18,088 nt of DNA from the NCBI GenBank assembly GCA_017442765.1, contig JAFRZC010000079.1, positions 1-18,088 on the forward strand. Direction: 5' to 3'. The notes under the pieces were generated by a model. The model did not search any database. It had not been told where the DNA came from and was given only the letters and a program-made list of their open reading frames with translations. This stretch comes from Prevotella sp. Its GTDB lineage: Bacteria > Bacteroidota > Bacteroidia > Bacteroidales > Bacteroidaceae. The position numbers and the translations under genes are program-made. Position 1 is the first letter of the stretch. The number at the start of each line of letters is the position of its first letter. Of this stretch, positions 1 to 7,471 are shown piece after piece.

Positions 1-342
1 CGTTTGTGAGCGAAAGACCTATGTTTCGTGTCCAAAAGCTAAGGTTTTAGGATGCAAAAGAAGGTCTTTTGACCTCCGAAAACTTGTCTTTTGGAGGTGA
101 GAGGTATATCTTTCGCATGTCAGAACGTCACTCTTTGGAATTGGGAACGGTCTAATCTGCTGGATGACAGCAATATACAAAAATCGCGGCAGGGTCGTCT
201 GTCGCGATGTGGGTGGGCTGTTGTGCCACCGGAGGATTTTCGTGCGATTGTGGATGTTAAAATTTTGATGGTGGGGGACTGGTTTTTAACAATTGTGCAT
301 GGCTCCCAAACAGTGTGACACGAAGGGTGGGGGCGGCTGATT
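1..342. other. Non-coding region with hairpins and a dispersed repeat
   Basis: I see no convincing gene here. The first ~110 bases hold several short dyads: AAAAGA(56-61)/TCTTTT(65-70) with a 3-base loop, and ACCTCC(72-77)/GGAGGT(93-98), which extends inward through a G-T pair and AAA/TTT. Words such as GCGAAAGACC and TTGGAGGTGAGA recur near 12.28-12.31 kb (see the repeat entries). Bases 111-342 show no recognisable motif. An open frame at 91-318 has no ATG at its start and no family resemblance. The patatin gene on the minus strand ends at 343, so this region lies downstream of it. Confidence 0.6.
9..110. repeat. Dispersed intergenic repeat, copy 1
   Basis: This block shares words with 12217-12330. 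GCGAAAGACCTATGTTT (11-27) matches GCGAAAGACCATGTTT (12283-12298 region) apart from one extra T. TTGGAGGTGAGA (91-102) matches TTGGGGAGGTGAGA (12297-12310), and both are followed by a TATAT/TTTC stretch. GCAAAAGA plus GTCTTT occurs in both. It is non-coding and rich in small dyads, so it is probably a dispersed palindromic intergenic element. Its class and full length cannot be fixed from two copies. Confidence 0.5.
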
Positions 343-1374
343 TTACTTCCGCTTGGTTTTCTGTAGGGGCCGGGGTTGCAGCTGCTTCTTCAGCTCTTTG
401 AGCTTGGGCAGCCATTTCTGACCTTCCTCTTCGCCGATGGCGATCATTTGGAGGATGCGCTCCTCCTTGAAGTCGGCGGCACCGAAGTCGAGTTGGGGGT
501 TGATGTAGATGTCGGCGGCGGCGCGGTTGTCGTTGTATTTCTTCCAGTCGGGGCGTGAGACGAGCCAGTCGAGTACGCCGCCGATGCCGAGGTGCTCCTT
601 GAGCGAGTAGTCGCGGGTCTTGTGCTTGTTCTGGGTGAGGTCGATGGCGATGACGATGTCGGCGCCCATGGTCTTGACGACATCGACGGGCAGGTTGTTG
701 AGCACGCCGCCGTCAACCAGCTGCCACTCTCCTATGCGCACGGGCTTGAACGCTCCGGGGATGGACATGCCGGCGCGCATGGCGACGGGCAGGCTGCCGG
801 AGGAGAGGACGACCTCGGTCTGTGTCTTTGTATCGACGGCCACGCAGCGGAAGGGGATGGGCAGGCGGTCGAACGAGATGCTGTCGCGCCGGCCGGTCAT
901 GCTGTCGAGCAACTCTACGACGGCTTCGCCGCGCAGCAGACCGATACTGGGTTTCTCGCCTTTTTGCCGACGGCCGCGCACGGGATAGCCGAAGACGTAG
1001 GTGACACCGTCGATGGTTTTTATGGCTTCGCCTTTCTGCTCGTCGTTGCGGTCGGAGAGCAGGGTCGTCCATTCCTGTGAGAGGAACATCTTTTCGATGT
1101 CGGCGGAGCGGTAGCCGCAGCTGTAGAGCCCGCCTACGATGGAACCGATGCTGGTGCCGGCGATGTAGTCGATGGGAATGCCGCTCTGCTCGATGGCCTT
1201 GAGCACACCCACGTGGGCGGCTCCCTTGGCTCCTCCTCCGCCGAGCACAAGCCCGACGGTGGGTCTTTTGGTTGCGCTGCGTTGTGTTTTCGTGCGGTGT
1301 GTCGATTTGTTCTGTGCGAGACAGGTGCTTCCTGCAACGAGGAGGACTGCGAGTAATGTGATGATGCGGTTCAT
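343..1374 (-). CDS. Secreted patatin-like phospholipase (short form)
   Basis: A 343-residue patatin-family acyl hydrolase, expected to cleave ester bonds of phospholipids or other acyl lipids in the periplasm or at the outer membrane. The N-terminus has a Sec-type signal (hydrophobic residues 4-17, likely cleavage CLA|QN after residue 20). The glycine-rich oxyanion loop GGGGAKG is at 45-51, the nucleophile elbow GTSIG at 73-77 with Ser75, and the catalytic DGG at 221-223 with Asp221, so the Ser-Asp dyad is complete. The protein ends ~120 residues after DGG, so it lacks the POTRA/beta-barrel part found in longer patatins of this phylum. The ATG at 1374 is preceded by A-rich sequence with no Shine-Dalgarno site. 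It lies 151 bases behind tamB on the same strand; co-transcription is possible but not shown. The true substrate is unknown. Confidence 0.9.
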   Translation of the reverse strand: MNRIITLLAVLLVAGSTCLAQNKSTHRTKTQRSATKRPTVGLVLGGGGAKGAAHVGVLKAIEQSGIPIDYIAGTSIGSIVGGLYSCGYRSADIEKMFLSQEWTTLLSDRNDEQKGEAIKTIDGVTYVFGYPVRGRRQKGEKPSIGLLRGEAVVELLDSMTGRRDSISFDRLPIPFRCVAVDTKTQTEVVLSSGSLPVAMRAGMSIPGAFKPVRIGEWQLVDGGVLNNLPVDVVKTMGADIVIAIDLTQNKHKTRDYSLKEHLGIGGVLDWLVSRPDWKKYNDNRAAADIYINPQLDFGAADFKEERILQMIAIGEEEGQKWLPKLKELKKQLQPRPLQKTKRK

Positions 1375-1381
1375 AGTTTTT

Positions 1382-1416
1382 AATTCATAATTTATAATTC
1401 ATAATTCATAATTTTT
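1382..1416. repeat. Heptanucleotide tandem tract upstream of the patatin gene
   Basis: Five consecutive 7-base units on the plus strand: AATTCAT, AATTTAT, AATTCAT, AATTCAT, AATTTTT. Read on the minus strand (gene sense) they are ATGAATT-like units running up to the patatin start codon. The tract is non-coding and lies in the 5' leader or promoter area of that gene. Confidence 0.75.
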
Positions 1417-1417
1417 A

Positions 1418-1430
1418 TCGTCTTCGACGA
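1418..1430. terminator. Small hairpin between tamB and the patatin gene
   Basis: TCGTC(1418-1422) pairs with GACGA(1426-1430) around a TTC loop. On the minus strand it is preceded by an A/T-rich run and followed by TAAAAATTATG, so no clean U-run follows on that side; on the plus strand A residues follow. It could be a weak attenuator or terminator after tamB. A second imperfect hairpin (TTTGC/GCAAA, 1508-1520) sits just past the tamB stop. Neither is a canonical intrinsic terminator. Confidence 0.3.
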
Positions 1431-1525
1431 AAAATTTTAACAAAATCAAATTTCAAAATCAAACAAATTTTCTTGAATAATTTTTTGATACAATTCTGTA
1501 GAATTTCTTTGCGAAGCAAATTCTT

Positions 1526-4500
1526 TTACTTCTTTCTTTTCCGGCGGAAGAGTTCGCGCCAGCTGTTGAAATCTTTTTTGACGATGATGCCCACGCCTTG
1601 GGTGTTGAGGCTGTTGCGGGTGAAGTAGCGGTCGTTGGTCTGGTTATAGACTTTGAGTGAGAGATTCCCGTTTGGCAGGAGCAGGTAGCGGATGTCGAAG
1701 TCGCCGATGAACGAAGTGGTCTGGTTGGCGTTGTCGCGATAGCCGAACTCTCCGTTGATGAGCAGCCGGTTGTTGAGCATACGGCCTGAGAGGATGCCTT
1801 CGTACTGGGCATTGTTGAATCCTTCGTCGCCTGTGGAGATGTGGGCTCCGAAGTTCCAGTTGCTGGTGTTGAGCGTGCCTTTGAGAAGGTTGTTGAGCTG
1901 CTGGCTGATGGTTCCGCTGAGGAGGCTCTGCATGGCGAGCGATGTCTGGCTCTGCCGCGTGTTGTTCTCGTTGGCGTTGTTGGCTCCCTGGCTGAGGAAC
2001 CGCCCTACGGTGAGGAGGTAGATGACTTGCTGGTTGAGTTCTTCCTCAGAGTTGATGAGGCTGAGTACCATCTGCCGGGCATCGGCACTGATGGTGGGCA
2101 TGTCGAGTCCGAAATCGACATGTGGCTGCTGAGGTGTTCCGCCGATGTTCATCAGGCAGTTCACGCGGATGTTGTTCGAGGTGAACGAGCGCCCGATGTT
2201 GAGGTCGGAGAGCGGCACGCCGTTGACGGTGTATTGTGCCTTGAGGCTTAGCACGGCATCGTAGGGGTCGCCGCCGAAGGCAATGCTGCTGCCGGGCTGG
2301 AACTGAAACTCTTTCTTGATGACGTTCTGAATGGAGAGTTTATAGGTTCCGTCGGTGACGGCATAGTTTCCGAACATGTCGAACGTTCCCTTGTTAAACC
2401 ATGTGGCGCGGAGGGTGCCGTTCCCATGCAGGGCAATGTTGTCGCCGCTGTCCTCGTCCATGAGCACGTCGAGCGTGGCATCGGGATTGGCATGGATGAG
2501 GAAGTTCATGTGGATGTCGGAAGCCTCCTGCCTTCCTCCTTGGGGGGAGGCAGGGAGGGGGCTGGTTCTCACCTCCCCTTCGGGGGGAGGCAGGGAGGGG
2601 GCTCCCCATGTGAGGAAGTTGGACTCGTGGGGGGTGGAGGGTGTAGAGGCATTGTAGCGGAAGACAGTGCCGCGATTCGGGGCCACTTCTATATCTATAT
2701 TGGTCTCGCCTTTCTTTCCGGTGATATTGCAGGTGCCGGTGCCATAAACGGTGCCGCAGTAGGTGTCTTCGCCAAATCCTTGCCGGTCGTAGGCGAGAAG
2801 GTTGTCGGCACTGATGTTGATGTCGTAGGTGATGTCTCTTAGGCTGGTGTGGTGCAGTCTGCCGTCGATGATGGCATGGTGGCCGTGGCGGTCGAAGATG
2901 CTGTCGCGCGAGAAGATAATCTCGTCGGGAATGAGGCGGATGGTGTCGTTCCTAAGCGTGTAGGTGGTATGGAGGGGGCGCATGGCGACGGTGCCGTCGG
3001 CTACGACCATGCCGCTGAGGTTGGTGCCTGGAACGTCCGCGGATTTTTTGAGAGCACCGAAGACGCGCACCCGTCCGTTTCCATGAGCGTTGATGTCTTG
3101 CATGAAATTTTTGCAGAAACGTCTCGTGAAGGCGAGATTGCTGTTTTGGGCAACGATGTCGAGGTCTAAGTAGTTTTGTGCGGGCGAGATGTAGCCGTTG
3201 ATAAGCGTCTTCGCATAGAGACCTTCGTCGGCGGTGGCCGAGAGCTCTATTCGCCGGGTGTCGCGATTGTATTTAGCGTATGCCCGGAGTGTTCCCATCG
3301 GACCGTCCTGAAAGTGGAAGTCGCTGACGGTAAGGCTGGCCTCGGCCTCGGGTTTTGCAAACACACCTGTCACATGGCCTTTGCCGGTGGCAAGTCCCCG
3401 GAAACTGACGGAGTGGAAGTTGACGAAGTCGAGAATGTAGCTGACGTTGATGTCTTGCAGATCGACGGTCAGCGTGTCCTCATGGCTGGCCGTGGCCGTC
3501 CCGTTGATGTCGAGGAACTGCCGGTCGTGGCGTATGGCCACATGGTTGGCCTGGAGCTTCCTTCCGTCGTAGAGAATCTGGCTCGGCTCAACATTCCAGA
3601 TGGTATCGCCAATGGTTATGGTTGAGGGCTTGATTTGGATGTCAGCGGTGGACAGGTTGTTATCCCTGTAGAATTTTGTGTTGGTGTGGATGGTACCCCT
3701 GAACGGACGGGAGGCATGGTTGTCGAAACTGACGTCGGCTGCCAGTGTGTTGTCGGCAGCATCGGCATTGAGTGTCCAAGTGAACAAATTCCCGTTGCCC
3801 ATCATCTTTTTGAGATTGATGTCTGTGCGCAAAGTGTCGCCGACGGTTGTAAAGTTAGCGTGAGCATCCTGGTATGGCGCACCGTCGTAGCTGAAGGCGG
3901 GTGCCTCGACGGTAAGGTTGAGCTGCCCGTTGTTGTCGTCGATGTTTCCGCTGAGGTGCACAGGTTGGTCTAATTCAACGGGTATGTCGAAGAAGTGATA
4001 GAGCCAGTCGCTTTTGTAAATATTCGCTTCGATGGTGACACGGTTGGGGGAGGTTCGGGGGGAGAGGGATAGCGTGGGAATTTTGCTTTGGAGAATGTTT
4101 GTGAGACTGTTCGCAATGGAAGTGTAGCTATATTGCCCGTCGGCGTGGAGCTCTCCGAAATCGCTGGTGATGGTGAGGTGCTTAGTGGGAGTCTGAGTGA
4201 CAAGCAGCTGATGAAGCAAATAATTGCCGTTGGCCGACGTCTGCTTGAAATCGCTTACGTGTAAGGTGCCTGTGGCATTCTGAATGTTGCTGCCCCTGAG
4301 GTTTGCGTCGGCAGTGAAGTCGAAGCTGTCCCCTTTCCATTTTGTCGTCAGTCCTGTTGCGGAAGGGTTCAGGTTGCTGGCTTGAATCTTAGCAATAAGC
4401 AGACCGTCACCCTTGCCTGAGCCCATTGTCGCTTTGCCTTCCACGACTATTTTTCCATTGGGGTCGTTGATGGAGGCTCTTCCGTCAAAGCTGGTTGGCC

Positions 4501-5947
4501 GGTATTGTGCGCTAAGCGTAGTCTTGCCATCGACAAGGATATTTTGATAGGTATAACCCTGATAGTCGAGATGTGGAACCGTAGCTTTTATCGAGGCATT
4601 GTTGGAAGATTGTCCAAGGGTCGTCTTTAGCGCAATGTCGGCAGCAATGGTTCCAAGGGTATTGTCATCGAGTAAATTGCCAAGGTGGAAGCTCTCTGTA
4701 GTGGCCTTTACCTCAAGGGCGGAGAAATGTTTTTCGGCAGCCAACTTTACCTTTCCAATGCCAGTGCTGGCCGTACCGTTGATACCTAGATGGTTGGCCC
4801 GTCCTCTTGCCTCGCCCGTGAAGTCGATGCCGTTCAGCCGGTTCAGCATTTCATTCGCTTGATGGTTCTTCCCCGTGATGGCGAGCAGTTTCTTCGCGCT
4901 GTCACTATTCTTGTCGATGTGTAACTGGTGTATCTTTGCGAACCACGATGGGGTGTCAACTTGTTTCCTGATGGAGCCGTCAATATTTAATGTAATACTT
5001 TTGTTAAAGGAGTTAAACTTCAGGTTTTCAACTAATAAAGAAGAAGATGTTCCGGAGAGGAAAGATGAGAATTGGAACCCCTCCTTAACCTTGTCGGCAT
5101 CAGAGGATAACCATAAGAAATCAGCTGGGGTGACAACGGGGGCATTGATGTTTCCGGCAAATTGTAGCTTCTGAAGGTCTGTCGTTCTCGTGTTCTTGTC
5201 TCGCTGGAATTTGAACGTAAAGAGTTCCGACTCTAACTTTGTGCCGGGCAGTTCTATGTTCAGGTCTTTCAGTAGTGCGCTTTCCCGGTTTGCAACAATC
5301 TTTAAAGCCAGTTTCTTGAGGTGGAGACCAGAGCGTTCTCGTAGAGCCAGCCGTTTGACGTTCAGGTTGAGCGAGTCATTAGTTAACTGGTTGAGAATGA
5401 GATGGGCGGTGATACCTCTTGCGTCGATGTGATTAGGGTTGAAGGTTGCGCCAGCCTTGGGTTTGTCAATACGGTTCCAGGTGATTTGCCCGTTTCTGAT
5501 GATAAGCGAGTTGATTTGCAAATCGAGGGCAACCTTCGCCTCTTTTTTTGACGATAAGGAATCCAAGAGGAACTGAAAGTTGGGGTTCGTCTGTGCATCT
5601 CGCTGGTATAGGTCGGCGTTCAGTCCGAAAAGCTGCGCCGACGAGACGACAACTTTCCCTTTTGTTATCGGCAAAATTTCGATTTTTGCTGCGACACGGC
5701 CAGCATTGATCATCTGTCGTCCTTGCTGGTCGGAGATGGAGATGTCATCGATGATAATTCGATTGAAGAAGCCGAGGCGGATACTCCCGATTTTTACCTC
5801 CGAGCCGATTTTCTGTGCGACGAAACCACTTGCCTGCTTCCACATAAAGACCTGCACCGCAGGAATCTGCAGCAGAATAATGGCGAACAGGAGCAGAACG
5901 ACGAGGCTCCAAAGTGTCCCGATGGCGATATTCTTAAATCGTTTCAG
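1526..5947 (-). CDS. tamB: TamB-like (DUF490) inner-membrane-anchored envelope protein
   Basis: A very long protein (1443 residues from the GTG at 5857; 1473 if the CTG at 5947 is used) of the TamB/AsmA-like family: an inner-membrane-anchored periplasmic beta-rich rod implicated in lipid transport and outer-membrane assembly. The body is beta-strand-rich with the repetitive look of this family. The last ~350 residues match the TamB C-terminal domain style, including IGGTPQQPHVDFGLDMPT and a QQVIYLLTVGRFLSQ stretch, ending in a basic tail. I set the start at the CTG because the frame stays open upstream of GTG 5857 and encodes a classic signal anchor: KRFKN, then about 20 hydrophobic residues (GTLWSLVVLLLFAIILLQ). 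No ATG, GTG or TTG occurs in frame upstream of it. The true start is therefore uncertain. Residues ~1084-1110 (GTG numbering) are a proline/glycine-rich insert made by a GC-rich repeat. Transcribed divergently from nqrA. Confidence 0.85.
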   Translation of the reverse strand: MKRFKNIAIGTLWSLVVLLLFAIILLQIPAVQVFMWKQASGFVAQKIGSEVKIGSIRLGFFNRIIIDDISISDQQGRQMINAGRVAAKIEILPITKGKVVVSSAQLFGLNADLYQRDAQTNPNFQFLLDSLSSKKEAKVALDLQINSLIIRNGQITWNRIDKPKAGATFNPNHIDARGITAHLILNQLTNDSLNLNVKRLALRERSGLHLKKLALKIVANRESALLKDLNIELPGTKLESELFTFKFQRDKNTRTTDLQKLQFAGNINAPVVTPADFLWLSSDADKVKEGFQFSSFLSGTSSSLLVENLKFNSFNKSITLNIDGSIRKQVDTPSWFAKIHQLHIDKNSDSAKKLLAITGKNHQANEMLNRLNGIDFTGEARGRANHLGINGTASTGIGKVKLAAEKHFSALEVKATTESFHLGNLLDDNTLGTIAADIALKTTLGQSSNNASIKATVPHLDYQGYTYQNILVDGKTTLSAQYRPTSFDGRASINDPNGKIVVEGKATMGSGKGDGLLIAKIQASNLNPSATGLTTKWKGDSFDFTADANLRGSNIQNATGTLHVSDFKQTSANGNYLLHQLLVTQTPTKHLTITSDFGELHADGQYSYTSIANSLTNILQSKIPTLSLSPRTSPNRVTIEANIYKSDWLYHFFDIPVELDQPVHLSGNIDDNNGQLNLTVEAPAFSYDGAPYQDAHANFTTVGDTLRTDINLKKMMGNGNLFTWTLNADAADNTLAADVSFDNHASRPFRGTIHTNTKFYRDNNLSTADIQIKPSTITIGDTIWNVEPSQILYDGRKLQANHVAIRHDRQFLDINGTATASHEDTLTVDLQDINVSYILDFVNFHSVSFRGLATGKGHVTGVFAKPEAEASLTVSDFHFQDGPMGTLRAYAKYNRDTRRIELSATADEGLYAKTLINGYISPAQNYLDLDIVAQNSNLAFTRRFCKNFMQDINAHGNGRVRVFGALKKSADVPGTNLSGMVVADGTVAMRPLHTTYTLRNDTIRLIPDEIIFSRDSIFDRHGHHAIIDGRLHHTSLRDITYDINISADNLLAYDRQGFGEDTYCGTVYGTGTCNITGKKGETNIDIEVAPNRGTVFRYNASTPSTPHESNFLTWGAPSLPPPEGEVRTSPLPASPQGGRQEASDIHMNFLIHANPDATLDVLMDEDSGDNIALHGNGTLRATWFNKGTFDMFGNYAVTDGTYKLSIQNVIKKEFQFQPGSSIAFGGDPYDAVLSLKAQYTVNGVPLSDLNIGRSFTSNNIRVNCLMNIGGTPQQPHVDFGLDMPTISADARQMVLSLINSEEELNQQVIYLLTVGRFLSQGANNANENNTRQSQTSLAMQSLLSGTISQQLNNLLKGTLNTSNWNFGAHISTGDEGFNNAQYEGILSGRMLNNRLLINGEFGYRDNANQTTSFIGDFDIRYLLLPNGNLSLKVYNQTNDRYFTRNSLNTQGVGIIVKKDFNSWRELFRRKRKK
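2529..2607. repeat. Two GC-rich repeat copies (40-bp period) inside tamB
   Basis: A 22-base word (six G, AGG, then CAGGGAGGGGGCT) occurs identically at 2542-2563 and 2582-2603, exactly 40 bases apart. Each copy is preceded by a complementary CCTCC-type arm (e.g. CCTCCCC TTC GGGGGGAGG at 2572-2590), so each forms a hairpin. Read on the tamB strand the two copies fall in different frames, giving APSLPPPEGEV and SPLPASPQGGRQEAS, neither with a stop. A related copy lies at 11857-11902. I infer insertion of a mobile-like palindromic repeat into a tolerant loop of TamB. Confidence 0.8.
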
Positions 5948-5973
5948 TTGATTCGTATTTTTTATATTGTCGG

Positions 5974-6005
5974 CAAAATTACATTTTTTTATTTTGAAAT
6001 AGAAA
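5974..6005 (-). promoter_or_regulatory. Bacteroidota-type promoter for tamB
   Basis: On the minus strand TAATTTTG (5981 to 5974) fits the Bacteroidota -7 motif TAnnTTTG. A TTTC word (6005 to 6002) lies exactly 20 bases upstream, in the place of the usual TTTG -33 element. Transcription would start around 5967-5970, about 20 bases before the proposed CTG start at 5947. Assigned by motif only. Confidence 0.55.
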
Positions 6006-6022
6006 TAAAAAGAGGCAATTTC

Positions 6023-6054
6023 TTTCTTTTATAGCAGTTTTTTTAGTAATTTTG
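6023..6054 (+). promoter_or_regulatory. Bacteroidota-type promoter for the nqr operon
   Basis: TAATTTTG (6047-6054) fits the TAnnTTTG -7 motif, with TTTC (6023-6026) 20 bases upstream as a near-match to the TTTG -33 element. The start site would be near 6060, leaving an A/T-rich leader of about 50 bases before nqrA. No operator or strong ribosome binding site is obvious in the leader. The -7 octamer and the spacing are identical to the divergent tamB promoter. Confidence 0.6.
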
Positions 6055-6113
6055 CACCCGAAAAGAAAAAATTGTGTTCTTTTTAGACTTTTTAAAATAG
6101 TATATATAGACTT

Positions 6114-7466
6114 ATGGCAAATGTAATTAAGTTGCGAAAGGGCTTAGACATACACCTTCAAGGTCGTGCAGCCTTGCATAAGGCTGGCATGATAAGAACG
6201 GAGGTTTATGGTCTTAGCCCTGATGCTTTTACAGGCCTTACCCCCAAGGTTGTTGTTCGTGAAGGCGACCATGTGAAAGCCGGGGAAGCCTTGTTTGTAA
6301 ATAAAGCTTTTCCGGAAGTTCATTTTGCGTCACCTGTTAGCGGAATGGTAGAAGCCGTTGTTCGTGGCGATCGTCGTAAAGTGCTCTGTGTGAAGGTAAA
6401 AGCCGACAAAGAGCAGGAATACGTGGACTTTGGTGTGAAGAACATTTCTGAGCTCAGTGGTGATGAAGTGAAAAAGGCATTGTTGGAAGCTGGCTTGTTC
6501 GGCTATATCAATCAATTGCCTTACGCTGTGACGACAACGCCCGACACACAGCCGAAGGCCATCTTCGTCTCTGCGCTGCGCGACATGCCGTTGGCGGGTG
6601 ATTTCGAGTTTGAGCTGCAAGGTAATGAGGAGGCTTTCCAAGTAGGACTGACTGCCTTGTCGAAAATGGCAAAGACCTATCTTGGAATTGGTGCCCGACA
6701 GAGTGCCGATGCTCTCCTGAATGCGAAAGACGTGGAGGTGAACGTTTTTAATGGGCCTTGTCCCGCTGGAAACGTCGGCGTGCAGGTAAACCATCTCTCA
6801 CCTGTCAACAAGGGAGAAGTGGTCTGGACGGTAGAGCCGACGGCTGTTATCTTCTTCGGGCGCCTGTTCCTGACAGGGAAGGTTAATCTAACCCGTACCG
6901 TTGCCATTGCAGGCAGTGAGGTGAATGTTCCTGAGTATGTGGATGTGTTAGTAGGTACTCCGCTGAGGAGTATTCTTGACGGCAGGCTGAAGAGAGAAGA
7001 AGGCGCACGTATTATCAATGGTAATCCTCTTACAGGTACAGCTGCTACCATAGAAGATTTCCTCGGTGCCCACACCTCAGAAGTGACGGTTATTCCTGAG
7101 GGCGACGACGCTGATGAGATGCTGGGATGGATTATGCCGCGCTTTAAGCAGTTCTCCGTGAATCGTAGTTATTTCTCCTGGCTTTTCGAAAAGAAGAAAG
7201 CATATCGGCTCGATGCCCGTGTGAAGGGCGGCGAGCGGCACATGATTATGAGCGGCGAGTACGATCGTGTCTTGCCGATGGATATCTACGGTGAGTACCT
7301 TATTAAAGCCATTATCGCTGAGGATATCGACAAGATGGAGCAATTAGGTATTTACGAAGTGAGCCCAGAGGACTTCGCTTTGGCAGAGTTTGTGGACTCC
7401 TCTAAGTTGGAGTTACAGCACATCGTTCGCAAGGGACTGGATTTATTACGTAAGGAAAACACATAA
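6114..7466 (+). CDS. nqrA: Na+-translocating NADH:quinone reductase subunit A
   Basis: The cytoplasmic, peripherally attached subunit of Na+-NQR, which oxidises NADH, reduces quinone (menaquinone in most Bacteroidota) and pumps Na+ out. At 450 residues it is full length. It opens with MANVIKLRKGLDIHLQG, typical of the family. A biotinyl/lipoyl-like hammerhead fold is indicated at ~48-90 (EGDHVKAGEALF, then FASPVSGMVEAVVRGDRR). The NqrA core follows with FNGPCPAGNVGVQVNHL (212-228), and the conserved C-terminal stretch EVSPEDFALAEFVDSSK is at 415-431. NqrA has no redox cofactor of its own in known structures. First gene of nqrABCDEF; the ATG is ~50 bases from the predicted transcription start and nqrB begins 5 bases after the stop. 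Confidence 0.97.
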   Translation: MANVIKLRKGLDIHLQGRAALHKAGMIRTEVYGLSPDAFTGLTPKVVVREGDHVKAGEALFVNKAFPEVHFASPVSGMVEAVVRGDRRKVLCVKVKADKEQEYVDFGVKNISELSGDEVKKALLEAGLFGYINQLPYAVTTTPDTQPKAIFVSALRDMPLAGDFEFELQGNEEAFQVGLTALSKMAKTYLGIGARQSADALLNAKDVEVNVFNGPCPAGNVGVQVNHLSPVNKGEVVWTVEPTAVIFFGRLFLTGKVNLTRTVAIAGSEVNVPEYVDVLVGTPLRSILDGRLKREEGARIINGNPLTGTAATIEDFLGAHTSEVTVIPEGDDADEMLGWIMPRFKQFSVNRSYFSWLFEKKKAYRLDARVKGGERHMIMSGEYDRVLPMDIYGEYLIKAIIAEDIDKMEQLGIYEVSPEDFALAEFVDSSKLELQHIVRKGLDLLRKENT

Positions 7467-7471
7467 GGGCT

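Noticed and set aside
91..318. 75-residue open frame on the plus strand
   Set aside because: Begins at a TTG within a hairpin of the dispersed repeat, has no family resemblance and no ribosome binding context.
592..1080. 162-residue open frame opposite the patatin gene
   Set aside because: Antisense shadow of a G/C-rich coding sequence; the patatin frame carries all the catalytic motifs.
1501..1523. Hairpin after the tamB stop as an intrinsic terminator
   Set aside because: Stem interrupted by an internal loop and no U-run on the minus strand; left only as a weak note.
2426..3625. Chain of plus-strand open frames opposite tamB
   Set aside because: Low-complexity Val/Gly/Asp-rich translations typical of antisense reading; TamB is continuous beneath them.
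5982..5990. ATG followed at once by TAA upstream of tamB (minus strand)
   Set aside because: It is out of frame with TamB and lies at the edge of the -7 promoter motif, so it cannot be the TamB start.
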